Under the pieces are notes generated by a model. The model did no database searches. It was not told where the DNA came from and worked only from the letters and a program-made list of their open reading frames with translations. A stretch of DNA of 64,000 nucleotides from Leptospira chreensis (GTDB lineage Bacteria; Spirochaetota; Leptospiria; Leptospirales; Leptospiraceae). Numbering within the stretch: the first letter of the stretch is position 1; each line of letters begins with the position of its first letter. The stretch is taken from positions 51,894-115,893 of the forward strand of contig NZ_JAFFPS010000007.1 of the NCBI RefSeq assembly GCF_016919165.1, read 5' to 3'. This document shows, in pieces, positions 46,784 to 57,271 of this stretch. Made by a program: the position numbers and the translations under genes.

Positions 46784-47718
46784 ATGTAGTTTGGTATATA
46801 GAAATTTTAAGTTTTTTTGGATCTCTCCTTGCGGGAGGATTTTTTTTACTTTGTCTCGTGGTTCTTGGACTTTTGAACTATGAACATCTAAATTTACTTC
46901 TCGGCCTTCTTGTGATGATTCTTGTATCCATCCTTTCTTTTTATCCTAAAGAGAAACAGAAAGTAAGTTTAGGACCTGTCCTCTTTTCTTTTCTAAACCA
47001 AGGTTTTGTTTTATTTTTATTTGGAGTGCATAAAGTTTTTAAACCATCCGATACATCCTTTCTCTGGATCATTCTCGGCTTTCAGATGGCCTTCTTTTTT
47101 TTCGTATCAAATCCCATCCAAAGATTCCTCTCTCCGATTCTATTTTTTCTATTTTCGATGGTCTTACTTTTGGAATACAATAGTCTATTTGTGGTTCCAC
47201 TACTCACCGTTGTTTGTTTGGCTCTATTCTTTCGCTTTATAGAATCAGAAAAAATACCAAAAAACTTTGAAAGTTTACCGTATTCTCTTGGTATCTCTTT
47301 ACTCTGTTTGGCTAGTTCTTCGTTTTTTCCAGAACTGAAACAAAATCCCGAAATTGCAGAAGTCCAATCCGTAATTTTTTATCTGGCTGGATCTGTATTC
47401 TTCTACAAAGAACTCATTCATAAAACCGATCCTATCAAACTCGGAGCGATTCTCTTATTTTTTGGTCTTATTTTTTTTCCCACTCTGGAAACACCCGGTG
47501 TCATCGCCTCCTTCTTTCTCCTCCTCATCGGATTTGCAAAAGGTTTTCCATTTTTATCTTATTTGGCCTGGGCCTCTCTGGTTTTGTTTTATTTTGGTTT
47601 CTATTATGACCTAGACACAACCCTTTTAGAAAAGTCGCAAATGATGCTTGGTTCCTCCTTTCTATTTTTTCTTTCTTACTTTTGTTTGCGACTCTCTCCA
47701 CTTGGTAAAAAAAGATGA
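46780..47718 (+). CDS. DUF4401 membrane protein
   Basis: 312 residues from the GTG at 46780, which overlaps the previous stop as GTGA and has AGGAG 8 bases upstream; the open frame begins earlier at 46699. About nine or ten transmembrane helices are visible, starting VWYIEILSFFGSLLAGGFFL and ending SFLFFLSYFCLRLSPLGKKR. It matches the DUF4401 type by position between DUF2157 and GDYXXLXY genes and by overall topology. Function is unknown. The ATG of the next gene overlaps its stop by four bases. Confidence 0.78.
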   Translation: MNVVWYIEILSFFGSLLAGGFFLLCLVVLGLLNYEHLNLLLGLLVMILVSILSFYPKEKQKVSLGPVLFSFLNQGFVLFLFGVHKVFKPSDTSFLWIILGFQMAFFFFVSNPIQRFLSPILFFLFSMVLLLEYNSLFVVPLLTVVCLALFFRFIESEKIPKNFESLPYSLGISLLCLASSSFFPELKQNPEIAEVQSVIFYLAGSVFFYKELIHKTDPIKLGAILLFFGLIFFPTLETPGVIASFFLLLIGFAKGFPFLSYLAWASLVLFYFGFYYDLDTTLLEKSQMMLGSSFLFFLSYFCLRLSPLGKKR

Positions 47719-48221
47719 AAGAAAAAAGTATACTCATCCTCCTCGTCAACTTACTTTTGTTATTTGGAATTCTTACTTATTCTGTCTCTAAAAAAGAATC
47801 CATCCGACGGGAAGGCCGATTAATTTTTTTACCTCTGGTTCCTAAAGACCCAAGATCCCTATTCCAAGGGGATTATATGATTTTATCCTACGACTGGGGT
47901 GTGCTGGAATCGGAAAAAAATGCGAAAGCTCCCAAACGTGGCTGTCTAGTGTTTCAAATTGAGAATGATTTCATCCGCCCCATCCGATTACAATCTTCCT
48001 TCACTGACATACAAACTTCAGAGCATTGCCTTCAGTATTATAGAAGTGAATTTGAAATTAAAGTGGGAGCCGAATCTTTCTTCTTTCAAGAAGGTGATGC
48101 CGATATTTTTAGCGAAGCTAAATACGCGGGCCTTCGTTTTATCGAAGGGAATACCGACGGAGATAAGTTACTAGTTGGATTGTATGACAAAAACAAACAA
48201 CGATTAGGCAGTAAGAACTAA
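47715..48221 (+). CDS. GDYXXLXY-domain membrane-anchored protein
   Basis: 168 residues. One N-terminal helix (ILILLVNLLLLFGILTYSV) is followed by the family signature FQGDYMILSYDW at about residues 51-62, matching GDYxxLxY exactly. A short extracytoplasmic beta-rich domain follows. The motif position after an anchor and a P-x-P-x-D-P region resembles the GD box of S26 peptidases, an idea worth testing given the dead signal peptidase three genes upstream. It is the last of five overlapping genes and its 3' end overlaps the convergent GAF kinase by 18 bases. Function unknown. Confidence 0.88.
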   Translation: MKEKSILILLVNLLLLFGILTYSVSKKESIRREGRLIFLPLVPKDPRSLFQGDYMILSYDWGVLESEKNAKAPKRGCLVFQIENDFIRPIRLQSSFTDIQTSEHCLQYYRSEFEIKVGAESFFFQEGDADIFSEAKYAGLRFIEGNTDGDKLLVGLYDKNKQRLGSKN

Positions 48222-49862
48222 AGGTAAGTCCACAAAAAATTTGGTTTTTCCTGGTTTGGAATCAAAATGAATCCGACCTTGATGCCTTTCGACAATCTTT
48301 CTACAAATATCAAGACCAAGACCGCTCCCTTCCCCTGAAGGTTTGGTGGTGAAAAAAGGTTCAAAGATTCTCTCTTGGACCTCCATTGGAATTCCGCACC
48401 CACTATCTTCTACTGTCACGCGAACCAGGTCCCCAAAAACTTCTGTCCGAATTCTCATCTCCCCTGCGAAAGTCATCGCCTGTAGCCCGTTATAGATTAG
48501 ATTCGTCCAAAGGTGCAATAACTCCTCGGGATATCCTTCCACAAGAGGAATAGGATTGTATTCTTTAATGAGAGCCACTTTTCTTTTGAATTGGTTCTGG
48601 TAGAGAGTGATGACAGTTTCTATATTTTCCTGAATATTTGTTTTTGCAGGGCTAGAAGATACTTCAAACCGAGCAAAGTTTTTTAAAGCAAAAGTCATTT
48701 TACTCGCACGTTCCACAGCAAGTTGCATAATACTCAAAGATTGGAATACTGTTATCTCCTCCGCTAACAAAGAAATGACGGCAAAGACATCAGAGTCTTG
48801 GAATAGAATTTCAAACTCTTCCAGGATATTTAAATCAAATCCCGAATCGATTAAATTATAAGAAAAGGATTCGGGGATCTGTTTTGACGCAAGCCAAGTT
48901 TCAATTTCTTTTCTCCGCCGCATCCTCTCCTTACCCGATACCATCTCCACTCGAGTTTTTAAAACATCCAAACAACTAAGAAATAATTTCTGCTTTTCGA
49001 GACTAGGAATAAGGTCTCTTAGTTCCTTTTGGAATAAAGAAATCTCGGAATCAAAGAGAGCTTCTTTTAGATTTTGTGCGGAAGCATGGATGGCAGCGAT
49101 GGGGTTATTGATTTCGTGAGCAATTCCCGCAACCAGTTGGCCAAGGCTTGCCATCTTTTCAGAGAGGATGAGTTGGGCCTGGGTTTTTTTAAGACTTGTG
49201 ATGGTCACTTCCAGTTCCGCATTGGAGTTTTTTAAATTCCTTGTCCTCTCTTCCACTTGGCGTTCCAAACTTTCATTCAGTTCTCGTAATTCCTTTTCTC
49301 TGGATTTTAATGCTTCGTTGATTTCATTTTTTCGTAAATTGCTGATGGTGAGGGCAATTTGGTCTCCGAGTTGGCTGCAAAATATAATTTCATCTTCTTC
49401 CCAAGTATGTGAGTTTCCTACATGTTCAAAACAAAGCGTGCCAATGAGCTCTTCTCCCATACGAATGACACCGTCTAACATGGCAGTGATGCCATTTGGT
49501 TTTAAATAGGATTCAATAAATCCTTTGGTTCTTGGATCTGTATAAGGGTCACTGGCATCCACATACTTTTCAGTAACAAGATATTGGAACTCTTCTCGAA
49601 ATTCGATTTCTTTTAGAATGGCCCCAGAGGAATGAAGGTTTTGACTTAGAAAAAAAGTGTCTACATTGTGTAGTTCATTTTTGGATTCATTAAAAAGCCA
49701 GACTCCCACCCGTTCGATTCCAAGAAGCTTAGACACCGATTCCGTGATGAACTTGGCAAACACAAGGATCTCTCCAGAACGTACTGCTGGATGGGAGGAG
49801 ACCTGGGCTAAAATCTTTTGTTCGGCGCGCGCCCGGTTGAGCTCTTTTTCTAAGCCTTTCAT
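48204..49862 (-). CDS. GAF-domain sensor histidine kinase with DHp insertion
   Basis: 552 residues, soluble. A GAF domain covers about residues 20-180 ([28 protein letters not shown]). A coiled coil (about 185-235) leads to the H-box GIAHEINNP (His near 249). The HATPase shows [26 protein letters not shown] and [11 protein letters not shown]. About 123 residues separate the H-box from [13 protein letters not shown], versus about 33 in a regular kinase, so it has an inserted segment like that of the kinase at 1632-4316. Both inserts contain a GKE-R-RR-K patch (here [11 protein letters not shown]). No response regulator is adjacent. The gene converges on the GDYXXLXY gene and is divergent from gap. 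Confidence 0.92.
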   Translation of the reverse strand: MKGLEKELNRARAEQKILAQVSSHPAVRSGEILVFAKFITESVSKLLGIERVGVWLFNESKNELHNVDTFFLSQNLHSSGAILKEIEFREEFQYLVTEKYVDASDPYTDPRTKGFIESYLKPNGITAMLDGVIRMGEELIGTLCFEHVGNSHTWEEDEIIFCSQLGDQIALTISNLRKNEINEALKSREKELRELNESLERQVEERTRNLKNSNAELEVTITSLKKTQAQLILSEKMASLGQLVAGIAHEINNPIAAIHASAQNLKEALFDSEISLFQKELRDLIPSLEKQKLFLSCLDVLKTRVEMVSGKERMRRRKEIETWLASKQIPESFSYNLIDSGFDLNILEEFEILFQDSDVFAVISLLAEEITVFQSLSIMQLAVERASKMTFALKNFARFEVSSSPAKTNIQENIETVITLYQNQFKRKVALIKEYNPIPLVEGYPEELLHLWTNLIYNGLQAMTFAGEMRIRTEVFGDLVRVTVEDSGCGIPMEVQERIFEPFFTTKPSGEGSGLGLDICRKIVERHQGRIHFDSKPGKTKFFVDLPLVLTA

Positions 49863-49894
49863 GGGTAATTTAGATTCCTATTGGACGGATTCTG

Positions 49895-49911
49895 TTGGCA
49901 ATTATTGGCAA
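49895..49911. repeat. Direct repeat TTGGCAA with 10-bp spacing upstream of gap
   Basis: TTGGCAA occurs at 49895-49901 and 49905-49911, one helical turn apart, in the 186-base divergent region between the GAF kinase and gap. It could be a regulator-binding site. No clear promoter hexamers stand out in this region; gap itself has a good TTTAGGAGAAACTC before its ATG. Confidence 0.25.
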
Positions 49912-50039
49912 GACGGGTAGAAATTCTCAATTTCTTAAGGCTTCTACGCACCTTCAGGTCTTAAAATGAGTGACAGAGACCCCGAACCCGAAATTCTGTA
50001 ATTAAAAAATCGTTTCATCTCTAGATACGAGCCTTTTAG

Positions 50040-51056
<1,017 letters not shown>

Positions 51057-51057
51057 G

Positions 51058-52248
51058 ATGAAATTACCTCTTCTAGAAGAACAAAATCTAAAAGGAAAAC
51101 GAGTCTTTGTTCGTGTGGACTTCAATGTCCCTGTCGAAAACGGCAAGGCCACGGACCAAACTCGGATTGAAAAAACCCTTCCCACTTTGGAGTTACTGAT
51201 TTCCAAAGGGGCAAAGATCATTCTCGGAAGTCACTTAGGTCGCCCCAAAGGCGGCCCTGAGCCCAAGTATTCCATGAAACCTGTGTTTGATGTTCTCTCG
51301 ACACTCGTCAAAACCAAAGTCAGTTTCTCAGAATCTGTGATTGGCCCCGATGTCGTGAAGATGACGAATGCACTGGGTGAAGGGGAAATCTTACTTTTAG
51401 AAAACCTTCGTTTCCATAAAGAAGAAGAGGAAAATGCTGCTGGTTTCTGTAAAGAACTGGCGAAGCTTGCTGATGTCTATGTGAACGATGCCTTCGGAAC
51501 CGCTCACCGTGCCCATGCCTCCACAGAAGGTGTGGCGCATTTACTTCCGGCATTTGCGGGACTACTCATGCGTAAAGAAATTGAAGTTTTGAGTAGCCTT
51601 CTTGCTCGTCCCGAACGCCCTTTTGTGGCGATTGTTGGCGGCTCCAAAGTCAGTTCTAAATTTGCTATTTTAAAAAACCTACTCGAGAAGGTAGACCACC
51701 TGCTCATTGGCGGGGGAATGGCTTATACCTTCCTCAAATCCAGAGCCGTTCCCGTGGGTAAATCCCTTGTGGAACCGGACTTTGAATCCCAAGCTTTCCA
51801 ACTCATTGACAGGGCAGGAATCCAAGGAGTTGACCTCCAAATTCCTGTAGACCATATCATTGCTGATGCCTTCGATCCCAATGCCAAAACCAAGTCCGTG
51901 GACAAAATGGGAATTTTGGATGGTTGGATGGGAATGGATATTGGTTCCAAAACCATCGACAATTATGTAAAGGCAATTAAAGAAGCCAAAACCATCCTTT
52001 GGAACGGGCCTATGGGTGTGTTTGAAATGGATAAGTTTTCCAAAGGGACCATCGAAATTGCAAAAGCCATCAGTAAATCCAAAGCCAAAACGGTTGTGGG
52101 TGGTGGGGATTCCATTGCCGCTGTGAATAAAGCGGGAGTAGCCGACAAAATCACTCATATTTCTACAGGTGGTGGTGCTTCCTTAGAATTTTTGGAAGGA
52201 CGAACCCTACCTGGTGTACAATGTTTACTCCCTAAGGAAGAAAAATAA
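51058..52248 (+). CDS. pgk: Phosphoglycerate kinase
   Basis: 396 residues, typical length. Signature motifs are the N-terminal [12 protein letters not shown] (near 18-29), [34 protein letters not shown] and GGSKVSSK. The C-terminal ATP-binding half has [13 protein letters not shown] and the nucleotide loop GGGDSIAAV. It transfers the acyl phosphate of 1,3-bisphosphoglycerate to ADP. It begins one base after the gap stop and is followed one base later by tpiA, so the three are one operon. Confidence 0.98.
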   Translation: MKLPLLEEQNLKGKRVFVRVDFNVPVENGKATDQTRIEKTLPTLELLISKGAKIILGSHLGRPKGGPEPKYSMKPVFDVLSTLVKTKVSFSESVIGPDVVKMTNALGEGEILLLENLRFHKEEEENAAGFCKELAKLADVYVNDAFGTAHRAHASTEGVAHLLPAFAGLLMRKEIEVLSSLLARPERPFVAIVGGSKVSSKFAILKNLLEKVDHLLIGGGMAYTFLKSRAVPVGKSLVEPDFESQAFQLIDRAGIQGVDLQIPVDHIIADAFDPNAKTKSVDKMGILDGWMGMDIGSKTIDNYVKAIKEAKTILWNGPMGVFEMDKFSKGTIEIAKAISKSKAKTVVGGGDSIAAVNKAGVADKITHISTGGGASLEFLEGRTLPGVQCLLPKEEK

Positions 52249-52249
52249 G

Positions 52250-52999
52250 ATGAGAAAGAAGATCATTGCTGGAAATTGGAAGATGAACCTGACATTGGCG
52301 GAAGCCATTACCATAACTAAAGGTTTGGTATCTGCAAGTGACGCATCGACTCATGAAGTGATGGTTTTCCCAAGTGCTCTGCACTTGGAGTCTGTTGCTG
52401 GATTGGCAAAAGGATCGAAACTCATCGTGGGAGCACAAAATGCTTACCAATCCGGACTCACAGCGATGACAGGAGAGATCTCCCCTACGCAACTAGCGGA
52501 GCTCGGGATTACTACTGTTCTTGTGGGCCATTCCGAAAGACGCCAATTCCTCGGAGAGACTTCTGAGTTTGATAACGCTAAGATCACTTACTTTTTAAAA
52601 GCAGGACTTCGCGTGGTGTACTGTGTGGGAGAAACCTGGGCAGAACGAGAAAAAGGAAACACCTTTACTGTGTTAGAAGACCAAATTAAAAAAGGTCTCA
52701 AAGACATTACAAGTGACCTATTCGCGAATCTTGTCATTGCCTATGAACCCGTTTGGGCCATAGGAACCGGAAAAGTTGCCACTCCGGTAGAAGCAGAAGA
52801 AGCACATGCCTTTATCCGTAAGGAAATTGGTAATTTATTTGTAGGTGCAGGTGCGATCGCAGAGAAAATTCAAATTCTCTATGGTGGTTCGGTAAAACCG
52901 GACAATATCAAAGATTTACTCACCAAACCAAATATAGACGGTGGCCTCGTAGGAGGAGCCAGTCAAAAATTAGATTCATTTTTAGGACTTTTGAAATAA
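52250..52999 (+). CDS. tpiA: Triosephosphate isomerase
   Basis: 249 residues from the ATG at 52250, which gives the standard MRKKIIAGNWKMN; the open frame begins at 52214 inside pgk. Catalytic residues are visible: Asn and Lys in GNWKMN, His in VGHSERR (near 95), Glu in AYEPVWAIGTG (near 165), and the phosphate loop GGSVKPDN. It interconverts dihydroxyacetone phosphate and glyceraldehyde 3-phosphate. It is 1 base after pgk and 9 bases before secG. Confidence 0.98.
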   Translation: MRKKIIAGNWKMNLTLAEAITITKGLVSASDASTHEVMVFPSALHLESVAGLAKGSKLIVGAQNAYQSGLTAMTGEISPTQLAELGITTVLVGHSERRQFLGETSEFDNAKITYFLKAGLRVVYCVGETWAEREKGNTFTVLEDQIKKGLKDITSDLFANLVIAYEPVWAIGTGKVATPVEAEEAHAFIRKEIGNLFVGAGAIAEKIQILYGGSVKPDNIKDLLTKPNIDGGLVGGASQKLDSFLGLLK

Positions 53000-53008
53000 G
53001 GAAACATT

Positions 53009-53341
53009 ATGGGATTTTTTGCAGGAACCATCCTCACACTTTTTATTCTACTTTCACTCTTTCTCATCCTTCTCGTCATGATCCAAACTGGAAAAGGCGG
53101 AAGTGCAGGAATGTTAGGTGGATCAACCGCGAGCCAATCGGTATTTGGAGCATCCACTGCTGACGTGATGACAAAAACCACAAGAGTGGCTGCGATTCTA
53201 TTCATCGTCCTCTCTTTGGCTCTTTCCTTTGTTTTCGCAAAAAAAGACGAAGTTTTGGTTCCGGATTTGGAACCAAGTTTAGAAGCTCCGGTAGAAACTG
53301 ATGGAACACCTTCCGAAGTACCGGCTCCTACTACTCCTTAA
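53009..53341 (+). CDS. secG: Protein translocase subunit SecG
   Basis: 110 residues, longer than the usual 75-80 because of an acidic Pro/Thr tail (about residues 85-110). Two transmembrane helices ([21 protein letters not shown] and [18 protein letters not shown]) flank the conserved loop [20 protein letters not shown], the SecG hallmark. It assists SecYE protein export. AAGGAAACATT gives a good ribosome binding site. Linkage of secG behind tpiA is conserved across many bacteria. The 3' end overlaps the next gene by 41 bases in another frame. Confidence 0.95.
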   Translation: MGFFAGTILTLFILLSLFLILLVMIQTGKGGSAGMLGGSTASQSVFGASTADVMTKTTRVAAILFIVLSLALSFVFAKKDEVLVPDLEPSLEAPVETDGTPSEVPAPTTP

Positions 53342-53969
53342 TTTATTCTTCTTTAGTGTCGGTCTCTATCCAGAGACTGGCATTTCCGAAAAAGAAAATA
53401 GATTAGATAAGGAAATCCTTAGCCTTTACCGAGAGATCGCTAAAGCTAGGGAGCTTCTAACCTACGAACAAGTTACATCTTTACCTGCCAACACCACCAT
53501 TAGTTTTATTGGAACCTATCCCAATCGAACTGGGATTCGCATTCGTAAATACAAAGTAGATCCAGACCCACAGAACAAAAACCGAATCAAACATTCTGAA
53601 GAAAAATCCATCCTTTTGGAATTCAATGGTTCCGTTCTTTCTAAAGTGGAATTACTTGTGGTCACAGAAGATACGGAAATCGAACAAAAAACAAAAACTA
53701 AAATTTCGGATACTTCTCCTTTGGATGAATCTCTGAATGATATGGAGATTAGTTTTTCTGGCATTGATGGAAGTGATAGTTTTCCCCTCTCTTCTCTTCG
53801 TAATGATGAAATCAAACAGGAACGTAACGATTTCAAAAAAGATTTTTATATCAAATTCCTTTTGGATTTCCATAGCCAACTGGCAGCCATCACCGCCTTA
53901 CAAAAAACTGGTGGTAATAAAAATCAAAAGTCTATGTTCAAACAATTGAACCAGTCTTTAGGGTATTAA
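53301..53969 (+). CDS. Exported hypothetical protein overlapping secG
   Basis: 222 residues from the ATG at 53301, which lies inside secG. The N-terminus ([22 protein letters not shown]) is a signal peptide. The mature part is highly charged, with an early helix ([21 protein letters not shown]) and a short beta region ([24 protein letters not shown]), ending in a helical C-terminus. No domain is recognised; it is likely periplasmic. It is followed after one base by the PAS histidine kinase, so it may be an accessory or sensor protein for that system. The downstream position suggests it, not homology. Confidence 0.75.
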   Translation: MEHLPKYRLLLLLNLFFFSVGLYPETGISEKENRLDKEILSLYREIAKARELLTYEQVTSLPANTTISFIGTYPNRTGIRIRKYKVDPDPQNKNRIKHSEEKSILLEFNGSVLSKVELLVVTEDTEIEQKTKTKISDTSPLDESLNDMEISFSGIDGSDSFPLSSLRNDEIKQERNDFKKDFYIKFLLDFHSQLAAITALQKTGGNKNQKSMFKQLNQSLGY

Positions 53970-53970
53970 T

Positions 53971-55116
53971 TTGCCTGAGAATTCGCAAAATCCTGACTCG
54001 TCATCCGTAGAAAAAGTTGCGGAGAAAGCACGAGAACTAGAAGCAATTTATGACGTAGTCCAAGACCCACTAGTACTCATTGACTCCGATTTTAATATCC
54101 AAAGAGCTAACCTAGCTACTATCCTATTTGCAAAAAATAATAAATACGATGAACTCTTAGATCGTAAGTGTTACGAAGTATTGTACCAACGAACGGATAT
54201 TTGTCCCTATTGTCCCAAACTCAACGTCAAAACAAAAGACAAAAATCAAAACTATTCCACACCGATCACACGAGAGATATTCTTTCGATCGGAAGATAAA
54301 AAACAAACCCTACTACTCGAATTTTACCCTTACCCCAAACAAGAAGATCTATTTTGGATGGTGGAAAAAATCTCCGATGTAACCAAACAAAGAGATAAAG
54401 AAGAAGAATCCTTTCGAATGCGTAACCTTGCCTCTCTTGGAATTTTAATTTCAGGAATTGCGCACGAATTAAACAACCCGCTAACCGGAATTAGCTTAAC
54501 ATTACAGAACCTAAAGGCAAACTGGCAAAACCAACCTCCCGAACTCATTGAAAAACGTTTGGATATGATTAAAAACGATATATCCAGAGCTGCCATCATT
54601 GTATCGGATATCATTTCCTTTGCCAAAACCGACAAAGTAAAAGTAACTCTCGGAGATATTGTAGAGACCATCAACCGAGCCAAAGATACTGTGATCCGCC
54701 TTTACCCGCATTTGAGTAAAAACATTGTTTGGCGAATCTCTTGCGATTATGATTACCAGTTCCCTTTCCATCCCGGAAAAATGGAACGTTTGTTTATGAA
54801 CTTATTTCGCAACTCATTGCAAGCATTTGACTACAGGCCCGGCGAAATCTCCATTGAACTGAGAAAAACAAAAAACTGGCTCCATATCATCATTGAAGAC
54901 AATGCGGGAGGAATCCCCGATGCCATCATCCAAAAGATTTTCGATCCATTTTTTACGAGTAATAAATCCGGAACAGGAACGGGCCTCGGACTTTCCATTT
55001 GTCACTCCATTGTCAAAGAACATGACGGCAATATTTCAGTAAAGTCAGTAGAACAAAAAACCAGGTTCACCATCTCCTTTCCTCTTACCAATGATATCAC
55101 GGAGCAAAATCCATGA
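53971..55116 (+). CDS. PAS-domain sensor histidine kinase
   Basis: 381 residues starting at TTG 53971. A single PAS domain (about 25-150) contains a Cys cluster, [18 protein letters not shown], common in PAS domains that may bind metal or sense redox state. The H-box [14 protein letters not shown] (His near 164) and a normal-length DHp hairpin follow, then the HATPase ([39 protein letters not shown]). No membrane segments are present. It overlaps the receiver-ATPase gene by four bases (ATGA), so the two form a translationally coupled two-component pair, behind secG and an exported protein. Confidence 0.92.
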   Translation: MPENSQNPDSSSVEKVAEKARELEAIYDVVQDPLVLIDSDFNIQRANLATILFAKNNKYDELLDRKCYEVLYQRTDICPYCPKLNVKTKDKNQNYSTPITREIFFRSEDKKQTLLLEFYPYPKQEDLFWMVEKISDVTKQRDKEEESFRMRNLASLGILISGIAHELNNPLTGISLTLQNLKANWQNQPPELIEKRLDMIKNDISRAAIIVSDIISFAKTDKVKVTLGDIVETINRAKDTVIRLYPHLSKNIVWRISCDYDYQFPFHPGKMERLFMNLFRNSLQAFDYRPGEISIELRKTKNWLHIIIEDNAGGIPDAIIQKIFDPFFTSNKSGTGTGLGLSICHSIVKEHDGNISVKSVEQKTRFTISFPLTNDITEQNP

Positions 55117-56129
55117 AGAAGTCGATTCTAATTGTTGAAGACATCCATTCCATCCGCGAAGCGATTATGGACTTACTCAGTACGAAGTTCAATGTGTTCG
55201 GTGCCGAACATTTTGAAGAAGCCGTTTGGTATCTCACCAACGAAAAAATTGATTTAACCATCACGGACATTCGTCTTCCCGGTAAGTCGGGGATTGATCT
55301 AGTCACTCTCATCCAAAGAGAATTTCCTCATATATTGTATGCGTTAATGACCGCTTACAATATCAACGAATACATTAAATATGCCAAAGACCTTCATATT
55401 TGGAATATCATTCCTAAATACAGCTTTTTAGACATCCACCTCATCGAAGTGATGGTAGAAAAACTGCTTTCCAATGATATCTTTGGAATTGAAAAGTATT
55501 TCACAAATGATTTCAAAGTGTATTCGCAAAACATCAACAGCGAATTTGAAGATGCACCGTATAACGGAATCATATACAAACAAATCAAATCCGACCAAGA
55601 CCGCTCCATCCTTTGTGGCAAAATTTCCAAAAACCTAATTCAATTAGGAGCACCGAAAGCCATCCAACAAGTCTTAGAAGAACTCACGTCGAACGCCATG
55701 ATTCGTGCTCCCCGCACCCATGAAGGGGAATACAAATACCAATTTGAAATTCCAAGCCATGATATGGTGGTTCCTCTAGACAATATCCAACTGATGCCAG
55801 ATGATTATTTTTTAATTGGATACGGGGCTACAGAAAGCACAATATTTATCGTAGTGCGAGACCAATTCGGATCCCTCAGGAAAGAAGAAATTTTACACAG
55901 ACTGGATCGCCATATCAGTATCGACGATTCGACAGGATTTCCAAAAGGGCTTGAAGACAGTCATGGACGAGGACTTTATATTTGCCGCGAGATTTCAGAC
56001 CAACTCATCTTCAATATTGAAGCAGGAGTTTGCACAGAAACCATTGCGATGATCAATAGAGAAGGAAGGACTGGATTCAAATCTCTTTCTATCTATGAAG
56101 TGGATCCAAAACCAAAACCCAGCCCCTAA
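55113..56129 (+). CDS. Response regulator fused to an RsbW-like GHKL ATPase
   Basis: 338 residues. The N-terminal receiver (1-120) has [12 protein letters not shown] with the acidic pair, the phospho-acceptor in [12 protein letters not shown] (Asp near 53), Thr in ALMTAYNI and Lys in IIPKYSF. The C-terminal half shows GHKL features of the RsbW/SpoIIAB type: the N-box [13 protein letters not shown], the D-rich box VVRDQFGS and the G2-like [14 protein letters not shown]. This combination replaces a DNA-binding output, so the protein may act as a kinase or anti-sigma-like switch controlled by phosphorylation. It is coupled to the PAS kinase upstream. Substrate and partner are unknown. Confidence 0.82.
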   Translation: MKKSILIVEDIHSIREAIMDLLSTKFNVFGAEHFEEAVWYLTNEKIDLTITDIRLPGKSGIDLVTLIQREFPHILYALMTAYNINEYIKYAKDLHIWNIIPKYSFLDIHLIEVMVEKLLSNDIFGIEKYFTNDFKVYSQNINSEFEDAPYNGIIYKQIKSDQDRSILCGKISKNLIQLGAPKAIQQVLEELTSNAMIRAPRTHEGEYKYQFEIPSHDMVVPLDNIQLMPDDYFLIGYGATESTIFIVVRDQFGSLRKEEILHRLDRHISIDDSTGFPKGLEDSHGRGLYICREISDQLIFNIEAGVCTETIAMINREGRTGFKSLSIYEVDPKPKPSP

Positions 56130-56144
56130 GCGGTAAACAAAATA

Positions 56145-56168
56145 GCTTTAGTTCCCGTGAACCAAAGC
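56145..56168. terminator. Hairpin between convergent genes
   Basis: GCTTTAGTTC (56145-56154), loop CCGT, GAACCAAAGC (56159-56168) forms a stem of ten positions with one A-C mismatch, starting 15 bases after the receiver-ATPase stop and ending 34 bases before the stop of the convergent gene. It has the position of a bidirectional terminator but lacks a strong T-run on either strand. Confidence 0.5.
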
Positions 56169-56202
56169 CTTAAGGAACCTATAAATCTAGAAAATGAATG
56201 GT

Positions 56203-57270
56203 TTAAAAGATTTGAAATTGCATCAAATCGGATTTGGATTGCATATAAAAAGCCGAGTTCGATTTTCCCGGAAAAAATCGCACTGGTAACTCTGATGGAG
56301 GAATTCGTTTGGAACGAATCAAACTCCCTTTTGGATTGTAAAATTGGATTTCTGATTCGGATAAAACTACATACACTGGATCCGTTGCAAAGATAGATTG
56401 GTACACCCCACCTGACTTTTGTTTGTTTTTTTCCCAAACCAACTTCCCATCCTGATAGAAAGCCAAAGAATCCGGTAAATTGAATAAGATAGACCCGTCA
56501 TTTCCCGTAACAAAATAGAGTTTGTGAGGATAGAATTTAGGAAGGGAAAATTCTTCGACCTCTTCTCCTTTTTCATCCAAAACCAAGGTAAAATCTTTAT
56601 CGAGTAAAGAATAATGAATAGAGGAATATTTTCCATCGGGAGAGAGCGAGACCGATTTAAAGAATGAATCTTTTTTGTCCTTGGAGAGTTCTCTTTCAAA
56701 CAAAACATTTCCCTTTTCATCCAAACGGTACAATTCACCACCAGAAAAAAGAACGATGACCCCTTTGTTTTTAGAATCGAATTGGTAATCGGTTAAGAAT
56801 CTTCCGTTTAACTCTGATTTGCCGACCCGGTTTCCACTTTCATCCATTAAAAATACAGTATTGTTATCACCCGATAAATACAAAACGGGAGAGGCAAAGT
56901 ATCCACTCCTTGGATAGGAGTTGATTGGTTTTTTCCAGAAGAGTTCTCCCGCATCCGAGAAAAAATTCACCTCGTCCCCAATCTTTTCGTACAAAAGGTA
57001 CCCATTGGAAAGTAAAGGGAAGTCGACTAAAAACTTAGGATCTGCATCCAAAAATTTTCCTGTTCGAAACGAATAGTATTTCCCACCGATTTTATACCCG
57101 TTGATGGTTTTCACAGGATCTTCCCCTACTTTGGGAGAGCTCGTTCCAAACCGTCCTTCACTGTTCCAAATCCAAGTTTCGCGGATACTGGGAACCAGAT
57201 TTAAATCCACATCCCAACTAAAAAAGAATAATAGAAAAAAACCAAATGAATAAATGATCGTCTGCCACAT
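56203..57270 (-). CDS. Membrane-anchored beta-propeller-like protein
   Basis: 355 residues. An N-terminal hydrophobic segment (IIYSFGFFLLFFFSWDVDL) acts as an anchor or uncleaved signal. The rest contains repeated strand units with an aspartate-glycine turn, such as DEKGNVLFERELS, DEKGEEVEEFSLP, DESGNRVGKSELNGR and SPDGKYSSIHYSL, as in PQQ-like or WD-type propellers. Family and ligand are unrecognised. It starts one base after the cinA stop and is the last gene of the pgpH-to-cinA run on this strand, ending near the hairpin at 56145-56168. Confidence 0.7.
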   Translation of the reverse strand: MWQTIIYSFGFFLLFFFSWDVDLNLVPSIRETWIWNSEGRFGTSSPKVGEDPVKTINGYKIGGKYYSFRTGKFLDADPKFLVDFPLLSNGYLLYEKIGDEVNFFSDAGELFWKKPINSYPRSGYFASPVLYLSGDNNTVFLMDESGNRVGKSELNGRFLTDYQFDSKNKGVIVLFSGGELYRLDEKGNVLFERELSKDKKDSFFKSVSLSPDGKYSSIHYSLLDKDFTLVLDEKGEEVEEFSLPKFYPHKLYFVTGNDGSILFNLPDSLAFYQDGKLVWEKNKQKSGGVYQSIFATDPVYVVLSESEIQFYNPKGSLIRSKRIPPSELPVRFFPGKSNSAFYMQSKSDLMQFQIF

Positions 57271-57271
57271 A

